DNA from: Vanilla planifolia
Taxonomy: Eukaryota > Streptophyta > Magnoliopsida > Asparagales > Orchidaceae
Assembly: GCA_023846275.1 (NCBI GenBank)
Contig: JAIUJO010000091.1
Span: 816,001-880,000, forward strand
Reading direction: 5' to 3'
Length of the DNA stretch: 64,000 nucleotides
Program-made: the position numbers and the translations under genes
Notes under the pieces: generated by a model
The model's input: the letters and a program-made list of their open reading frames with translations, nothing else
The model's database searches: none
What the model was told of the DNA's origin: nothing
Part shown: in pieces, positions 23,601 through 36,325 of the stretch
How the letters are laid out: each line of letters starts with the position of its first letter
Position numbering within the stretch: position 1 is the first letter of the stretch

Positions 23601-25426
23601 ATAAACAAAAAAATCTCAAAAGGGAGGACATAGAGAACCATGTTGAATTATAACTCGGACATGGAGAATGTCGGCCTATGTTTTCTTGGAAAATCTAAAT
23701 TATGCTCCCATGAATCAAAACATCTTAATACCTTTCAATCCATATAATTATCTTTAAATATGTTACAAAATAATGAATTAGATGTACTTAAAAAAGATAA
23801 AAAATGATTATCTTAAAAATTGATAAAATAATTAAAAAGAAACAGGAGGAGAACTCTGCAAGATTGCAGCTTAAAGAAACAATTCTATCTCTGAAATCAA
23901 TTTAATAAGGCCTCATTTCTTGAACATTTTAAGCTCACATTTGGAATTTGCTCAATAATTAATCTTGAACTTAGAGCTTTTGCATTTTGGGCTTTTGTGA
24001 ACCACTTATTATGTTACATCAAAGATATTATATTTATTTCATATTTCTAAAAATATTTGTAAAACAATTCAGCTCAAAATTGAAATTTTTAATAGATTTC
24101 TTGCTTAAAGCTCGTGAAAAAAAACTAACGTAGGTAATATGAAAGTGTAAATTTTCAAAGGATTTGGCTAGCAAAAATATTAATAATTAAGTCTATTGAA
24201 TTTCTTTGACAATACCATTATCAAGATTATTAAATTGTCATCCTTCAAAATAATCAATGGCTATAACTTTAAGGAAACAATTTATTTTATTGACATAAAT
24301 TATATATATATATATATATATATACATATATTATTCTATATTTTAATTTGTAAGAAAAAATTATAACTTGCATAAAAAAGTAAAAGAACAATTTGATGCT
24401 CATAGTTTCCAATATGTTTAAGTTATTAGTAGAAATAAAATTTAGAATTTGATGAATAAGATTATGTATTAGAATGTATTGTCTTGAAAACTTTGTTATC
24501 ATCAAATAGAAAAAATATATATATAACACTTCATAGTTTTTCAAAATTACCCAAAAAACTTAATATCAATGCTTTTGTTGTAAAATTAATATTTGATACA
24601 TTTATCAGAAATATTTTTAATGTATTGAATTTATTATTATGTAGAGTTTATTTATATGAAGGAAATTTGTAGGTTAACTATTCTGTAAATAAGTTAATAG
24701 ATAATACGTTTTCTTTGCTTTTTGTAATCAACTTCAATATTGTTGATAGTATATTGGATGATGAATATTCACGTAATGTTATGCATATATTTTTAGTTTA
24801 TTGGAACTATCACTCATTATTTGATGATACTTAGATAACCATAAATCTAAGGACCCCACTTAACCCTTTTATTATTGTAATAAAAATAATAAGCGTTAGA
24901 TAGATAAATAAATAATTACAATTTGAAGTATTTTAAATCCCAAAGAGACAACTTGATGGTGAGATTATTCATTAAAGATCATTCAATATTAACCATTTTC
25001 ATATCATGTTAAAACTATAATTAAATAAAACGTATAAAAAATCAAACAATAAAATATATGTAATAAAGAAGCTATATTATGTGAAAGTAAACAATATCAT
25101 AACTAAAATATATACATAACCTTACATATACAAAACTCAAAAGCGCCACAACTATGTAATAGTTTAATAAATCATATTTTCATCCATGATCTAAAAGTTT
25201 AAATCTTAATAATTGATGGACACAAAAGATTATAATGCACACAATGCATCAAGAAATAAAATATGTATGTAAGAATGCATGATGTATCTATAGGTTCCAT
25301 GAAGTTCATTTCAATCCAAGCTTGTTGAAGTATCCAAAGTTCATGTTTGACTAGTTAATAAAAAAAACTTATCTAAACTGTTCAATCACATTTCATGTAC
25401 TTAACAAACTTATCAAAATATGAGTG
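20633..25426. other. DNA between the two 0.72-kb repeats
   Basis: Mostly AT-rich with no recognisable exon or transposase. A GC-richer, G-biased patch at about 23110-23690 has no long open frame on either strand. No primer-binding site is visible next to copy 1, which argues against this being the inside of an LTR element. Confidence 0.45.
24301..24324. repeat. (TA)12 microsatellite
   Basis: Perfect TA dinucleotide run. Confidence 0.95.
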
Positions 25427-26145
25427 TTATAAGTTACATAAAATTAATTTTATCATAGATAATAATAATTTATTCTAATCAAGATGAAATTCTGTTCTTT
25501 TTCGAATAAATTCTTTTTAAATTTAATATTATGCTTAATTGCCACAAATTATTGTTTATGAGATGTAAGCTAACAAACACTCAACATAAAGGTTTCTAAC
25601 CATTAGCAATTGATATCAACATTAGTGGACAATTGAGCTCAATTATGACATAGAAATGGTAGTTTTATATTTGTGGCAATGGGATTAGCATTTTTTCCAA
25701 ACTATGACGACATTATAATAATTGTGAAAATCTATAGCGATGCCATTATGTTAGGTTAGTAGTGACGAATGAAATTTTGATCACGAGTGATACTTATCGA
25801 GTGATAATAATGAGTGCATTGGCTTGACCAATGACAATGTCTAACATTAATAGAAAACTAATGATCATGATTAAGACAATAAGGATGGTGATTGCCTAGC
25901 TTAACCTTGATTATTTGCTTTTTATTTTTTTTTAAACTATTGCATAGCAAGTCATGCACATGTTTTATTACTTCTCTTAATAATCTTAAAGAACTTGAAA
26001 GTAAACCATAAATGCAATTAACACTAAGTTAGCTAAACCATCATAGATTATTGTTGTCACTATTTCCATGGTTAAATACTAAATCTATCATCTCTAAATT
26101 GCCATGCCTTAGTACCTAAGGCCATCACTATCAAAATAACTTATA
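25427..26145 (+). repeat. Dispersed ~0.72-kb repeat, copy 2, with possible terminal inverted repeat
   Basis: Starts TTATAAGTTA at 25427-25436 and ends TAACTTATAA at 26137-26146, an exact 10-bp inverted terminal match. Copy 1 has the same left end but an altered right end. Length, lack of coding capacity and termini suit a MITE-like non-autonomous DNA transposon. No clear target-site duplication was seen. Confidence 0.55.
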
Positions 26146-28758
26146 AAGCATGAGAGAACCCTATAAACTTAAATATTTAAAAATACAAAAAAATAATTTT
26201 ATTTAATAGTGCTCGTTCAATGTGACTCTAATGAAGTAAAACTCCTTGGGTTTGGATAGTTGGTATAAGTTGTTTAGCAATGGTTGGCATGGGTTGATGC
26301 AGGTCAACATTGGTTCATGGATCAGTATAGGTTGAAAAGGATTAATTCAAGTAGATGGGTAAATGCAAGTCAAGTTAATCTACACAAGTTGAAGCATATT
26401 AACACTGGTTTATGGGTTGGGGATTGAGTAGGTAGACCATTCCATTTGGGTTAACAAGGGTTGCATGGGTAACATGGCAATAACAATGATGGCAAATTTT
26501 TATAGCAACAACAACCATTGATGATCGATAGAGTAATTATCCCAAAAAGCTCAATTTGAAGTTAAAATCAACAAATCCTTAAACCAATAAAACTATGTGT
26601 TCTTGGATTAGTTTTTAAGCTAGAAATATCCAAAAAGATATCAACTAAATTAACAAAACACATTTATTATTATTAATCCAAAACTATTATTGATAAGCTA
26701 CCTATAATTTATTTTATCCAATTTTAATGTTTAAATAAAATTGTGATTTATAATTAACAATAATTAATTATTTAAATATTAACATTATTATTTTATAAAT
26801 ATTTTTAAAATTTTCAAATTTAAATAAAAAATTTATTGATGTAACTCAATTTAAAATTATTTTTTAATCTTATATTGACATAAAAATTTATTTCATTCAA
26901 TTTAAATATTGATTATTTTAATTTAATTTTTTTCTTATTTAAAATAAAAAAATAAATTCATATAGATTTTTTTAATTTCAAAATATTTGTTATTTTAATA
27001 TTTAAATGAACACTTTTAAATATTTTAAGCTTATTAATATAATTTTTACTTAAATAAAAATTTTAAATAAACTATTTAATTCAAATAGCATTTAATATTT
27101 AAAAATTAAAATAAAAAATAAAGAAATTTTAATTTTAAAGGTTTCTAGTTTAAATTAAAAAAAATTTATTTATCCATTCTTTTAAAAATAATAACTATTT
27201 AAATGTTTTTCAAAAAAAATATTTAATTTACAAATACAACTTAATTTTAATTTTTTAATATTTTTATTTAATTATTAAATAGGTTTTTTGAGTTTAACTT
27301 TGAAATTTTTGTAAAAATAATATTGAGAAAACTATCAACGGAGTTGCCTCTTAGAAAAAGAGGTAAGGACCCCATGGAAATGTCTAAACCCAATTATTTT
27401 GCAAAGTGTAAAGCGAAGAAAAGATAACGAAATTTTGGAACAAGAAAAAAATTAATTTGAACTATGTAAAGAAGAATACTTCTTAAAAAAACATCAACCA
27501 ATTATTTCAATTTCAATTATCTCACAAAAATATAATGTAAAAATATCTTAAAAAAACATAGAAATAAATAATAAAGGAGCTCTAACCAAGAATCCATTAA
27601 TTTCAATCACAAATATATTATTCAAACTAAACTAATCAATTAAGTACATGTTATATTATAGTTATTGAAATTTTATTGAATAATATCATTTTTTAAAATA
27701 TATAAATATTATTATTTAATTTTAATTTTATTTTGAAAAATAATTCTCCATTACCTCATTAATATTCCACACCTAACTTTGGCGTCAAGCCGCCCAAAAC
27801 ATGTTGCCGATACTTAATGCCCTAATCTAATGGTTAGCTCCCTTAATTAAGTCAGCTATTATAAGGACGTGGCCAAAAAATGTGGTGCTTAGTGTGGCGC
27901 TTGGTGTGCACCATCCCTGCGAACTGCGACCCCTTAACCTCTATTTTTGTGAAGAATTAACTAATATCATTATTTTATTATAAAATTGCAACATAAATAA
28001 CCATTTCTCCTTTATGACAATTTTTGTGGTTTTAAATGTGCCAATGTCATCTCAACGCTCCATGTGGTCCACTAGAAAAGCGTCACGTACTATGAACGGA
28101 AATAATTTGTTTTTGTGAGGATCGCATTCGTTGAAGTTATTCGGGACTTGTCAATTTGGTCTACTTTACTATATTTTGTACTTCATCCCAATTTAATTAA
28201 ATTTTAACAAAAAATTCAATAAAAGGACAAATCATCAATTACTTTTGAATCATCACTATTTCATTTAAAATTCAAAAATAATATAACAAAAATTTATATA
28301 TATATCAATACTAAATTTGTTGCTGATTTGTTATATATGTTTGATTCAAGAAGTTTTTAGTGTTTCAAAACACCACAATTTTTGTCGTTCAAAAGAGATT
28401 ATTGGCACAATTTATTAGCATAATAACAACTATTTGTATAACAAAAATATTTAAAAGATTCAATTTAATATCATCATCGAAACATGATTCAAAACTAGCC
28501 TCTTTGTTTAAATATTGTGACATTAGCTTAAGTTAAAAAAGATGAATGAATAGAAAGCCAAAGACATCATTTATCTTAGAAATTATCACATCATAATAAA
28601 AAAGATATTCGATTAAATCAAATTATTAAACTGAAACTATATTTGAATAGGCAATAAACCCATAAAATGTACTTAAAATTAATTAACGTTGAATGTTTTT
28701 AGTTAAGATCGTGGCAAATTTCAAAACAATCGAACAATTGCTTAGTGAATACACTTCA
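26146..28758. other. Intergenic DNA with an extreme AT block
   Basis: A weakly repetitive, G/T-rich patch with recurring 'ggttnnnn' words lies at about 26250-26480. About 26690-27300 is almost pure A/T. A GC-richer pocket at about 27780-27950 is unassigned. The stretch ends at the stop codon of the kinesin pseudogene. Confidence 0.5.
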
Positions 28759-29317
28759 CTAAATGCCAAAATGTTTCACTATGTCATCCAGTATTTTGGT
28801 TGTCATTCCTTTGATCTGTGATGAAAAATACATATGAATAAGAAACCAAATCTCACAATTGAGTCTACGTTTTTTAATTATGTAAAATTTACCTAATTTG
28901 AAGAAAGACCCAACTTTTTTAAGTCATCAATCTGTATAACAAGAGTTATTTAAGCAAGATTTTTACATTAAGCAAAGAGATGATGAGGAGAAATAACACA
29001 TTTAATTATGTGTATATCCCTATTATAATATAACTTCTTACTTCCTTAAAGGGTTCAGGCATCTCTTCACGGAGTTCAAGTATATTGTTCGCTCTCTACT
29101 CTCCAATAACCTAAAAAGAAAGGTTATATGAATTAGTTAATGCATGACAAGGACGAAAATAAATTTAATCTAAAACTTAGCTTGCCTTCAACTGCTTGAG
29201 CTCCTCCCCACAAGTAGTCAAAGAGTAGTAGTTTACATTTGTGTATTTACACAGATCAATAAAATGAATAATGTATCATAACTTTTTCACAATAATGAAT
29301 ATTCTATTGAGTTACTT

Positions 29318-29570
29318 TCATCAAGAAAATTAATTATCAAGACTAATGACACGATTGGACTTCAATAATAATAAGAAAAAAATAAATAATAGTCATACTC
29401 ATTTAAGATGAATAATGAGACATGATATTGAATGCAACAACTGTGAATATTAGGAAGGAGTAATTTTCATCAAAGCTAATTAATTATTCTTGATATATTT
29501 GGTCTTTTATTGATAATAATAAAAAATAAATAAATGTTAATCATACTTGTTTTGAATGCAACAAATTAAA
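29318..29570. repeat. Imperfect tandem duplication in a kinesin intron
   Basis: Two loosely matching halves, each running from TTTCATCAA through an AAT-rich middle to GAATGCAACAA, at about 29318-29440 and 29467-29570. Confidence 0.4.
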
Positions 29571-30365
29571 GCCTATGTTGTTCTTCATAAGAGAATTAGA
29601 ATGGCCAAGTCAAAATTCATTTTTTATTCAAAGATTTTTTTATGATAAACATACTTTATTCCACATTTCTATGTTATAAACGATGATATAAAACAAAGTG
29701 AAGCAAGGGAAATTCTACACCTTATGTATCCTACTTCTCATTTATGATAACTACTAAAAGCACCAAATCAAATCACTCACTTGCTGGCACTATTTAAAAA
29801 TCCAAGCATTCATTAACCAATGATTTCTGCACAACATAGAAAAAAGAAAGTATAAAAGATAAGAACAGCTAGATGGACATAATGTAACTGATGGAATAAA
29901 AAAATAACTTTGATCACCTTAAGTCCTCTACTTCTTGCTCTAAACTTATCCTGTGGCATTGCAAACTTCATGGGCTATAAGAAACTAGCCTTTGAAGGGT
30001 CAACAAAACCTAGAGTTTTGGGCTCCACATAATCTGTAGAAAGTTGTTTACTACTTGATCCATCTTCCACTATTGTGCATAAGCTTATGGGGTGGTAGCT
30101 TAGAGTTTCAAGAGTATTTGATATCTCCCTCAATTGTGGAGTCAAGGCCAGTGAATGTTTACCCAAATCACCACATGAATCATTCTTCCCGTTGCTCAGG
30201 GCATTACCTATAAAGAAAAAGTAAGGCATCCCATTGGGTGACTTGCAAAAGATATACTAATGGCTCGTATTTCAAATGTTTACGTTGTATACCTTCTGCA
30301 TCAAAAGATAAATTGAAATCAATTGAATGAACAGGTTGCCAAGCATTGCTTTGAGTATTATAGTC

Positions 30366-30521
30366 CATTGCGATAAGAGAATCTTATGAAAATAAAACAA
30401 CTTTTTAAGAGCATTGTCAATATCATCATCATCATAATCACATAGTATGCTATTGATGTAAAATGTTTCATATCTTAAGTATATATGATGTGCATCCACT
30501 ATATACTAAATAAACATGAAA
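30366..30521. repeat. Local duplication in the kinesin pseudogene, unit 1
   Basis: About 156 bp repeated at 30545-30700; overlaps the start of the exon at 30382-30293. Shared words include GATAAGAGAAT, GAGCATTG and AAATGTTTCATATCT. Confidence 0.75.
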
Positions 30522-30544
30522 TCTACTTGGATATATAATTCATT

Positions 30545-30700
30545 GTGATAAGAGAATTTTATGAAAATGGCACAACTTTTTGAGAGCATTGACATTATAA
30601 TCATCATCATAAGCACACAATAGAAGTAAAATGTTTCATATCTGAAGCATATAGGAATAGGCATCTATTATATACCAAATAAACTTGAACTCTACTTGGA
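30545..30700. repeat. Local duplication in the kinesin pseudogene, unit 2
   Basis: Diverged second unit, about 180 bp from unit 1, inside the intron between the exons at 30800-30750 and 30382-30293. It carries a decayed copy of the splice-acceptor region. Confidence 0.75.
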
Positions 30701-33402
30701 ATTCAAAGTGAACATACACTATATCCGATTGCAAATGTAAAGGAGCTACCTCTTTAGTTATAGAAGAAGACTAAGCAACTTGAGGGAGAGGTAAACATTC
30801 CTACATATTGATGTTACCTTGTAAAACTTGAAAATAGAATAATTATGAAGCTAGCATGTTACTAGGAAATCTTCAAAGGTTAACAATACTGCCTCCTTCA
30901 ATATAATAGAAATCAAAAGAGCATTTTATCCAACACTCTCCTTCACTAAACTTGTGAGATATATAGGCCAAATTATAACAACTAAATTTCAATTCTAAGT
31001 GAAGGTACCTTTTCTAATGCAAGAGGAGTAACAAGCACTTTTGATCTCTCGTCATCCTACAATATTGGTTTTGGATATCTTTAAGAAGTGTGGAATGAGG
31101 ACAAGTAAGATGCAACATAAAAAATGATCTTAAGCTTAAGCTTTATTTCCCAACCAAACCTCTTACAAAAATGGTTTCTCTGATTTTCTAGCATTGGCAA
31201 GAGAACTAACATTGCTAAACAGCTTTCTAAAATAACAAAGGAAGAACTAAATTAAGATTTAAGCTTTTATTATAAAAGATGAGTAATAAATTCATAAATA
31301 TAGATTACTTTTTAATTGATTGATATGAGGAAGTTGGTTTCTTTACCATACTTCTAGAAGATTGGGATCTATACATCGAAAACATTTATTGACTATACCT
31401 TCTAAGTGTAGAAACACTATCTAGTATTTGCTTTTTGCCAAACCCTTAGACATGAGTATCCACCAATGGTCCTAGTTTTTTATTTTCTTTATTGTTCCTT
31501 GTACTGTCATTTCTTGGTCAATTAAGTTGGCATACCCTTGAAGCCAAGTTAATTGTGCGAATAGAACTGGGGCACAAACTTGAGTTCTACAATGATTAAG
31601 ATGCATTATCTAAAGAACTTATAAATATGATGCATTTAAAAAATCCCAAGTCATGAAAGATATAGAAAATTTGAACTAACAAAACAAGTAATCAGTACAT
31701 CATTACTCATACTACATAAAAAATCTTTCAATAAATGGGTTAGTTTTGTTCCTCAAAAGGGAATGTAGGACTCATCTCCATTAAGAGTGCTCTCTACATT
31801 AAGCAATGAATTCAATGACTTGTTATTTTTAGTGAATTCAGACAAATCAGCTTTCGTGTTGATATTCCATTAAACATCCACATAACCTGATTCAAATGGA
31901 AGAAAAAATAAAATGATAACCAAAAGTGAAAGGGCACATAAAAGACTAGAATCATCGAATTGCATTGTACCTACCAAGTCCACACAATTTATCTTTCCAA
32001 CAAAATTGTTTTTCAGGTCCTTAGCAAAAACGATTACATGGATGATTAAACCCTTGTGGCTTTTGATGCTAATATCCTTTGCAACTTTATGTGAAAGATT
32101 AGTCAGATTGCTTATGTGGAGATAATATCTCTGCAAATCAGAGAGTGTTTTCACTGGGATCTACATATTTATTAGAACAATAATAAGAATGAATTTAAAA
32201 AAATAATTCATAGATTCAAGGACTACATATTTTTAATTTAAATTGTCCAATTACCTTAGAATGCCCTTTCAACTGAATTCTTCTTTCAGCATGTTCCAAA
32301 ACTTAGACCTCCTTTTCTTGTGTTCTAGCAAATCATATACGTGATCATGGTATATTCTATAACAAGATATAGCAATGGAGCCTCCAATTTCTTCACCATG
32401 GGGATTAGCTCAAAAAATGACTTCATTGGGAGGCCAGGGATCTCTTCAGAGCCCTAAACAAAAGTAAAATGGTATGGAGGACTTAAATCAAGATTTGGAT
32501 TCATATCCATAGAAAAATATATGCATAGATGAATATGCATAATGTAATAAATACTATAGAAAAGGAACCTTAATGAGCTTGGGTTTTCCCACTTCGTCGG
32601 GAACTAAAAGCAGTAATGCAAGAGTATTTTCCATCAAGAATGCCCTGAAGCAGATGTTTCACCTACTGAATGAAGAGTTTGGTTACATTCCAAGTGGTTC
32701 ATAACAGCCATCCAAAGTGTAAGTATACCTCCGACTGGTAGAAACCATATAATAAATGAATACGCTACAAAAAAATCAATGAAATGCTTAAAAAAATTGC
32801 CTGAGACCAATGCTTACTTAAAACCTATCTCTCTCAAATAAAACGTACGAATTATTCAACAACTTCTTCAAGTTGACAAAAAAAAATTATCCCTAAAGAA
32901 AAACGACTAACCAGCAAAGGGAAAGATTATATGCAATCACACCCCAAAACCTAAATCAAGAAACCGTTTCACTACACTATATCTCCAGATAGAAAGATGC
33001 ACTAATCTAGGATGAAGCCAAAAAACAAAGGAACGCTTCAATGATGAAAAGGATTAGAGATGCCATTTTGGGGGAGATTTACCCGTTTGCCTGGTTGTGT
33101 AAAATAATCGAAGCATGATCACCCTTGGATGTCGACAAAGAAATCTGAGAAGGATCCGTGAAGAACTACCTGTCAAAAATTCAGTGAAGCATCTGATGTT
33201 GGCAATAACCGTTACTTATGTCCGTGAAGTGAACTTGGACCTCAGAAGTTTCCCTATACACCAACCGTATTCCATGCCTTACAGCTGTTGACGGCCGAAA
33301 CTCGCCAGAGGGATAGCTGCAGGGAAATAAAAGCCTTCCATTCCATGCAGTGGAGAGAGAGGAGGGTTTGTGATTTTTGTCGAAGAAATAAAGACAGAGT
33401 GG

Positions 33403-33416
33403 CACGTGTTAGGGTT
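33403..33416 (-). promoter_or_regulatory. G-box plus telo-box upstream of the kinesin pseudogene
   Basis: CACGTG at 33403-33408 followed by TTAGGGTT at 33409-33416, identical to the pair upstream of kinesin copy B and at a similar distance from the presumed start codon (33273-33275). Confidence 0.45.
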
Positions 33417-33419
33417 CTT

Positions 33420-36054
33420 GATTTCCAAATTGTTTAGCCTTCTGAGTCTCGCCCAAAATTTGAATGCAAAATCTTATTGTGGTTTGTGGGATGACATATT
33501 TTATTTGCATAAAAAATATTTTCGTTGATTCAATATAAAAAAATTAAAAAAGAGTATCTTCCTCAGTAACGCATAAATGGAGTTAAAAAAGTTTAAGAAT
33601 AACATATAGATTGTGGGGTAACCACACATTTTCTAAAAAAAATATACCATTAACCTACAAAATTTTTTGAATCATTGAATTCATTTTTCATATTTTATAA
33701 TTTATTTAGATATATTATATTTATGTTTAACTATAAGGATTAAAGGTCATATAATAGTCATATGTTTTTTCACAAATCTCTAATAAATTCTAAGAATTTG
33801 AATATTGTGTTATTATAAAATTTTATTTCAATATTAGTTGTAAGAATTAATTTAAGAAAATATATGAAACTATTATCATGATGAATAATAAAGATTATTC
33901 ATCAATGCATATTATAATAACACTATAACAATTAACATTTTATATTAAGATTGTACATCTAATATAGGACTTAGGTTGACATAAAATGTGTAATTTGTAA
34001 AGTCAATTCATTTAATAACTACAACCACTCAAATAATAGGAAACTTTTGTTGTTGCACCTCATATTAAAACGTAAGTGAATAAATATTTTATGCAAATAA
34101 TTAATTATGTTTTATCAATCCTAATAATTACAAAATATATAATAAAAGCCATGTTACTTAAGAGTGTTTTCTAATTTTTTTAAAGCCATGGAGAAGAATA
34201 AAAGTTGATTCTTGTGCTAGATTGCAAAGCTCCTAATCACTTGATCTGAATGAAATTGTTTAGCTTCATTACAAAAATTTAAATTATGAATCGTTCAATT
34301 TCATTAGCATTAATAATAATGGATCATCATTTGAAGAAGAGGTTCCATGAGAAATGAAAGAGTACCAAAGCCTTCAATATAATATAACACTAGACAAGGG
34401 AGATGAGTGAATTGAAAAAACAATATTATTATTTTTGTTAACAAGTCTCTAAGAATTTAAAAAAGAATTTTCCTATATTGATTATTAAAAAAGTGATCTT
34501 AATCTATATATTAAATATTATGACATTAAAATATTGAGATATTTTTCCAAAAAAATCAATTAACTCTAATGAAAATTTTTTTAGTTTTATATTCAATGAT
34601 ATGTTATCGATTATTAGTTTATGTTGTTACATGATATCGATATTTGCTTTTTTTATCTTTTAAGAGTAATAATATTTACTTTATCTTTTTATTATTAAGT
34701 TTTACTTATAAAATATGCGATGATTGATTTAACTTATTTTAGTTTGTATTTTTTTAGATTTATTAAGTCCACATTATAAGGAATAGAAAGAAAATATATT
34801 ATATTATAAAATAAAACTTTTTAATATATGTTGACTTTATAAATAGAGAAATCATTGTATGCTAGTTATGATGCTCATCACAATTTTTTTTTATTATTGA
34901 GGCTTTCAATTGTTAGTTTAATTCTATATTAGTTGTTGTTATTTGCTTTCGTGTATACCTTATGTCTATTTATATTTTATATCGATGGACCGCATAGGCT
35001 TCATTTGGCAAGTTTATATGAAAGAAAAATATTTCTTATATAATCTTAGTGATTTATCTAAGTCAATTATAAAAAGATATTGAAAGAAAAATCATAAAGA
35101 TGATAATGAAATTAAGAACTTGAAGTTAGCTTATTTTAAAAATGATATAACAAATTTTGAGAATTATTTAGAATGAAAAATACAAAGAATAACATTTCTT
35201 ATATAATCTTTATTTTAAAGGAAACTATTTTTTTTAAATCATAACCTTATTGTTGTGAAGTGTAACCACAATATTTGAGAAGAAAAATGATATAATCCTT
35301 GAGGTTTTCTTGGTTGAAAGAAACTATGAGGGAGTAAACCATGAAACACTTAAAGAGATTATTGTATTAGTTAGATGAATTATAGGAAAAATTAATCCCA
35401 ACTTGTGCATCATTATTTAGAATATCCATGGGTGGCATGACAATATATTTAGAGTTTTGAATTAAAAAGTGTCAGCTTAATATGTTGCTTTAAACAATGC
35501 TTTAAAAGATTGATAAATGATGAAAAAACACAAATAGCTTGTTTTCATCCAATCAATAATCAGATAATACAACTCGATAGATTGGATGGCTCAATATGTT
35601 GATTCGATCAACTCAATAGTTTGTCTAATTAGCAAGGTTAGCCTTCCCATAGATCCTCCTAGGACTTGACTTGCTGCGATATTCCATTGCATGCTTCGAG
35701 AAATTCAATACCTTCAAGCAGATGATCTGCTTCTATCAATAAACAATCAACAAAACATCAGCTTCTTCAGGTAATCTAACTTCACATTCTTCCTCCCAAG
35801 TAAATTCCAAGTGAGTCCCTAGTGTGCCTTGCTACTATTTGAATATAATTTATTAAGTAAGCATCCATTCATTGATCAAAGTAGTAGGCTAAGGGTGGTT
35901 ATAAACATCATGTCATACAACAAGAATAAAGACTTAACTTGTTTCAAATTATCCTCCAAAATACCATTTACATGTTTATTGCATGAATCGTTGAATAAGT
36001 TTCGTCCAAGAAGAACTGTAGTTGTTCAAATGGAAGGGAAAGCTAGGTGTAAAA
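33420..36054. other. Kinesin upstream flank (copy 2), non-coding
   Basis: AT-rich, nearly identical to 9250-11918. No gene is supported. The 77-codon open frame at 35829-36062 has a twin at 11693-11926, but it runs antisense into the 3' end of the RraA fragment and has no family resemblance. Confidence 0.5.
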
Positions 36055-36325
36055 TCAAGTAGAAAACTCCAACTTGGAAATGCAAATTCCATCAGTATTT
36101 GCATAAAACCATTCCCTATCATGGATCATTGTACCCCCAACATTGACTGCCACATGCTTCTTACCATGACACTCCTTGTTCAGCTTCAAAGGATGCAAAC
36201 CCAATGCATGGATGCTGATGTCATAGGCATTGATCTCGTTCACATCTTGTTTGTAGCCATTAACAAAGATGCCAACCCAGTAATAATGTCATACAAATTT
36301 GCACAAGCTACAGAGGATGTCGAGC
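36055..36325 (-). pseudogene. RraA-like / HMG aldolase-type C-terminal fragment, copy 2
   Basis: Paralogue of 11919-12190. Reads WVGIFVNGYKQDVNEINAYD, then ISIHALGLHPLKLNKECHGK, then VAVNVGGTMIHDREWFYANT and a TGA at 36055-36057. The Cys and Arg of the family's N-G-C-I-R-D motif are lost here (NGYKQD). It has the same upstream in-frame TGA as copy 1, so it was already broken before the segmental duplication. Confidence 0.75.

Larger units (their letters stand above)
28759..33275 (-). pseudogene. KIN-10 family (Kid/KIF22-like) kinesin, near full-length pseudogene, 14 exons
   Basis: KIN-10B/C-type kinesins are plus-end microtubule motors with a C-terminal helix-hairpin-helix domain. Exons by position: 33275-33083, 32734-32569, 32453-32255, 32160-31971, 31886-31681, about 31590-31309, 31056-31009, 30800-30750, 30382-30293, 30207-29918, about 29240-29186, 29110-29042, 28931-28893, 28815-28759. 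Readable motifs in order: P-loop remnant SSRRSGKT; AISCYRIYHDHVYDLLEHKK; VLEHAERRIQLKGHSK; switch II block VGKINCVDLVG; TKNNKSLNSLLN and GTKLTHLLKD; SSIRTINLASRVCQ ending the motor; FDAEG/NALSNG spanning one splice; LALTPQLREISNTLETLSYH; hairpin region RANNILELREEMPEPFKE; IDDLKKLGLSS; IKGMTTKILDDIVKHFG before TAG. Most exon edges carry GT/AG sites. Stops or shifts in exons 1, 2, 3, 5, 6, 8, 10, 12 and 13 make it a pseudogene. Possible further small exons between those listed were not resolved. Confidence 0.88.

Noticed and set aside
30272-30499. 75-codon - frame
   Set aside because: Partly intron. The true exon uses another frame (MDYNTQSNAWQPVHSIDFNL) and splices in phase to the next exon at 30207.
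31913-32125. 70-codon + frame
   Set aside because: Antisense to the kinesin switch II exon.
33181-33405. 74-codon - frame over kinesin exon 1 of the fuller copy
   Set aside because: Wrong frame. The frame matching copy B (MEYGW... and VIANIRCF) is a different one, with a stop and a shift.
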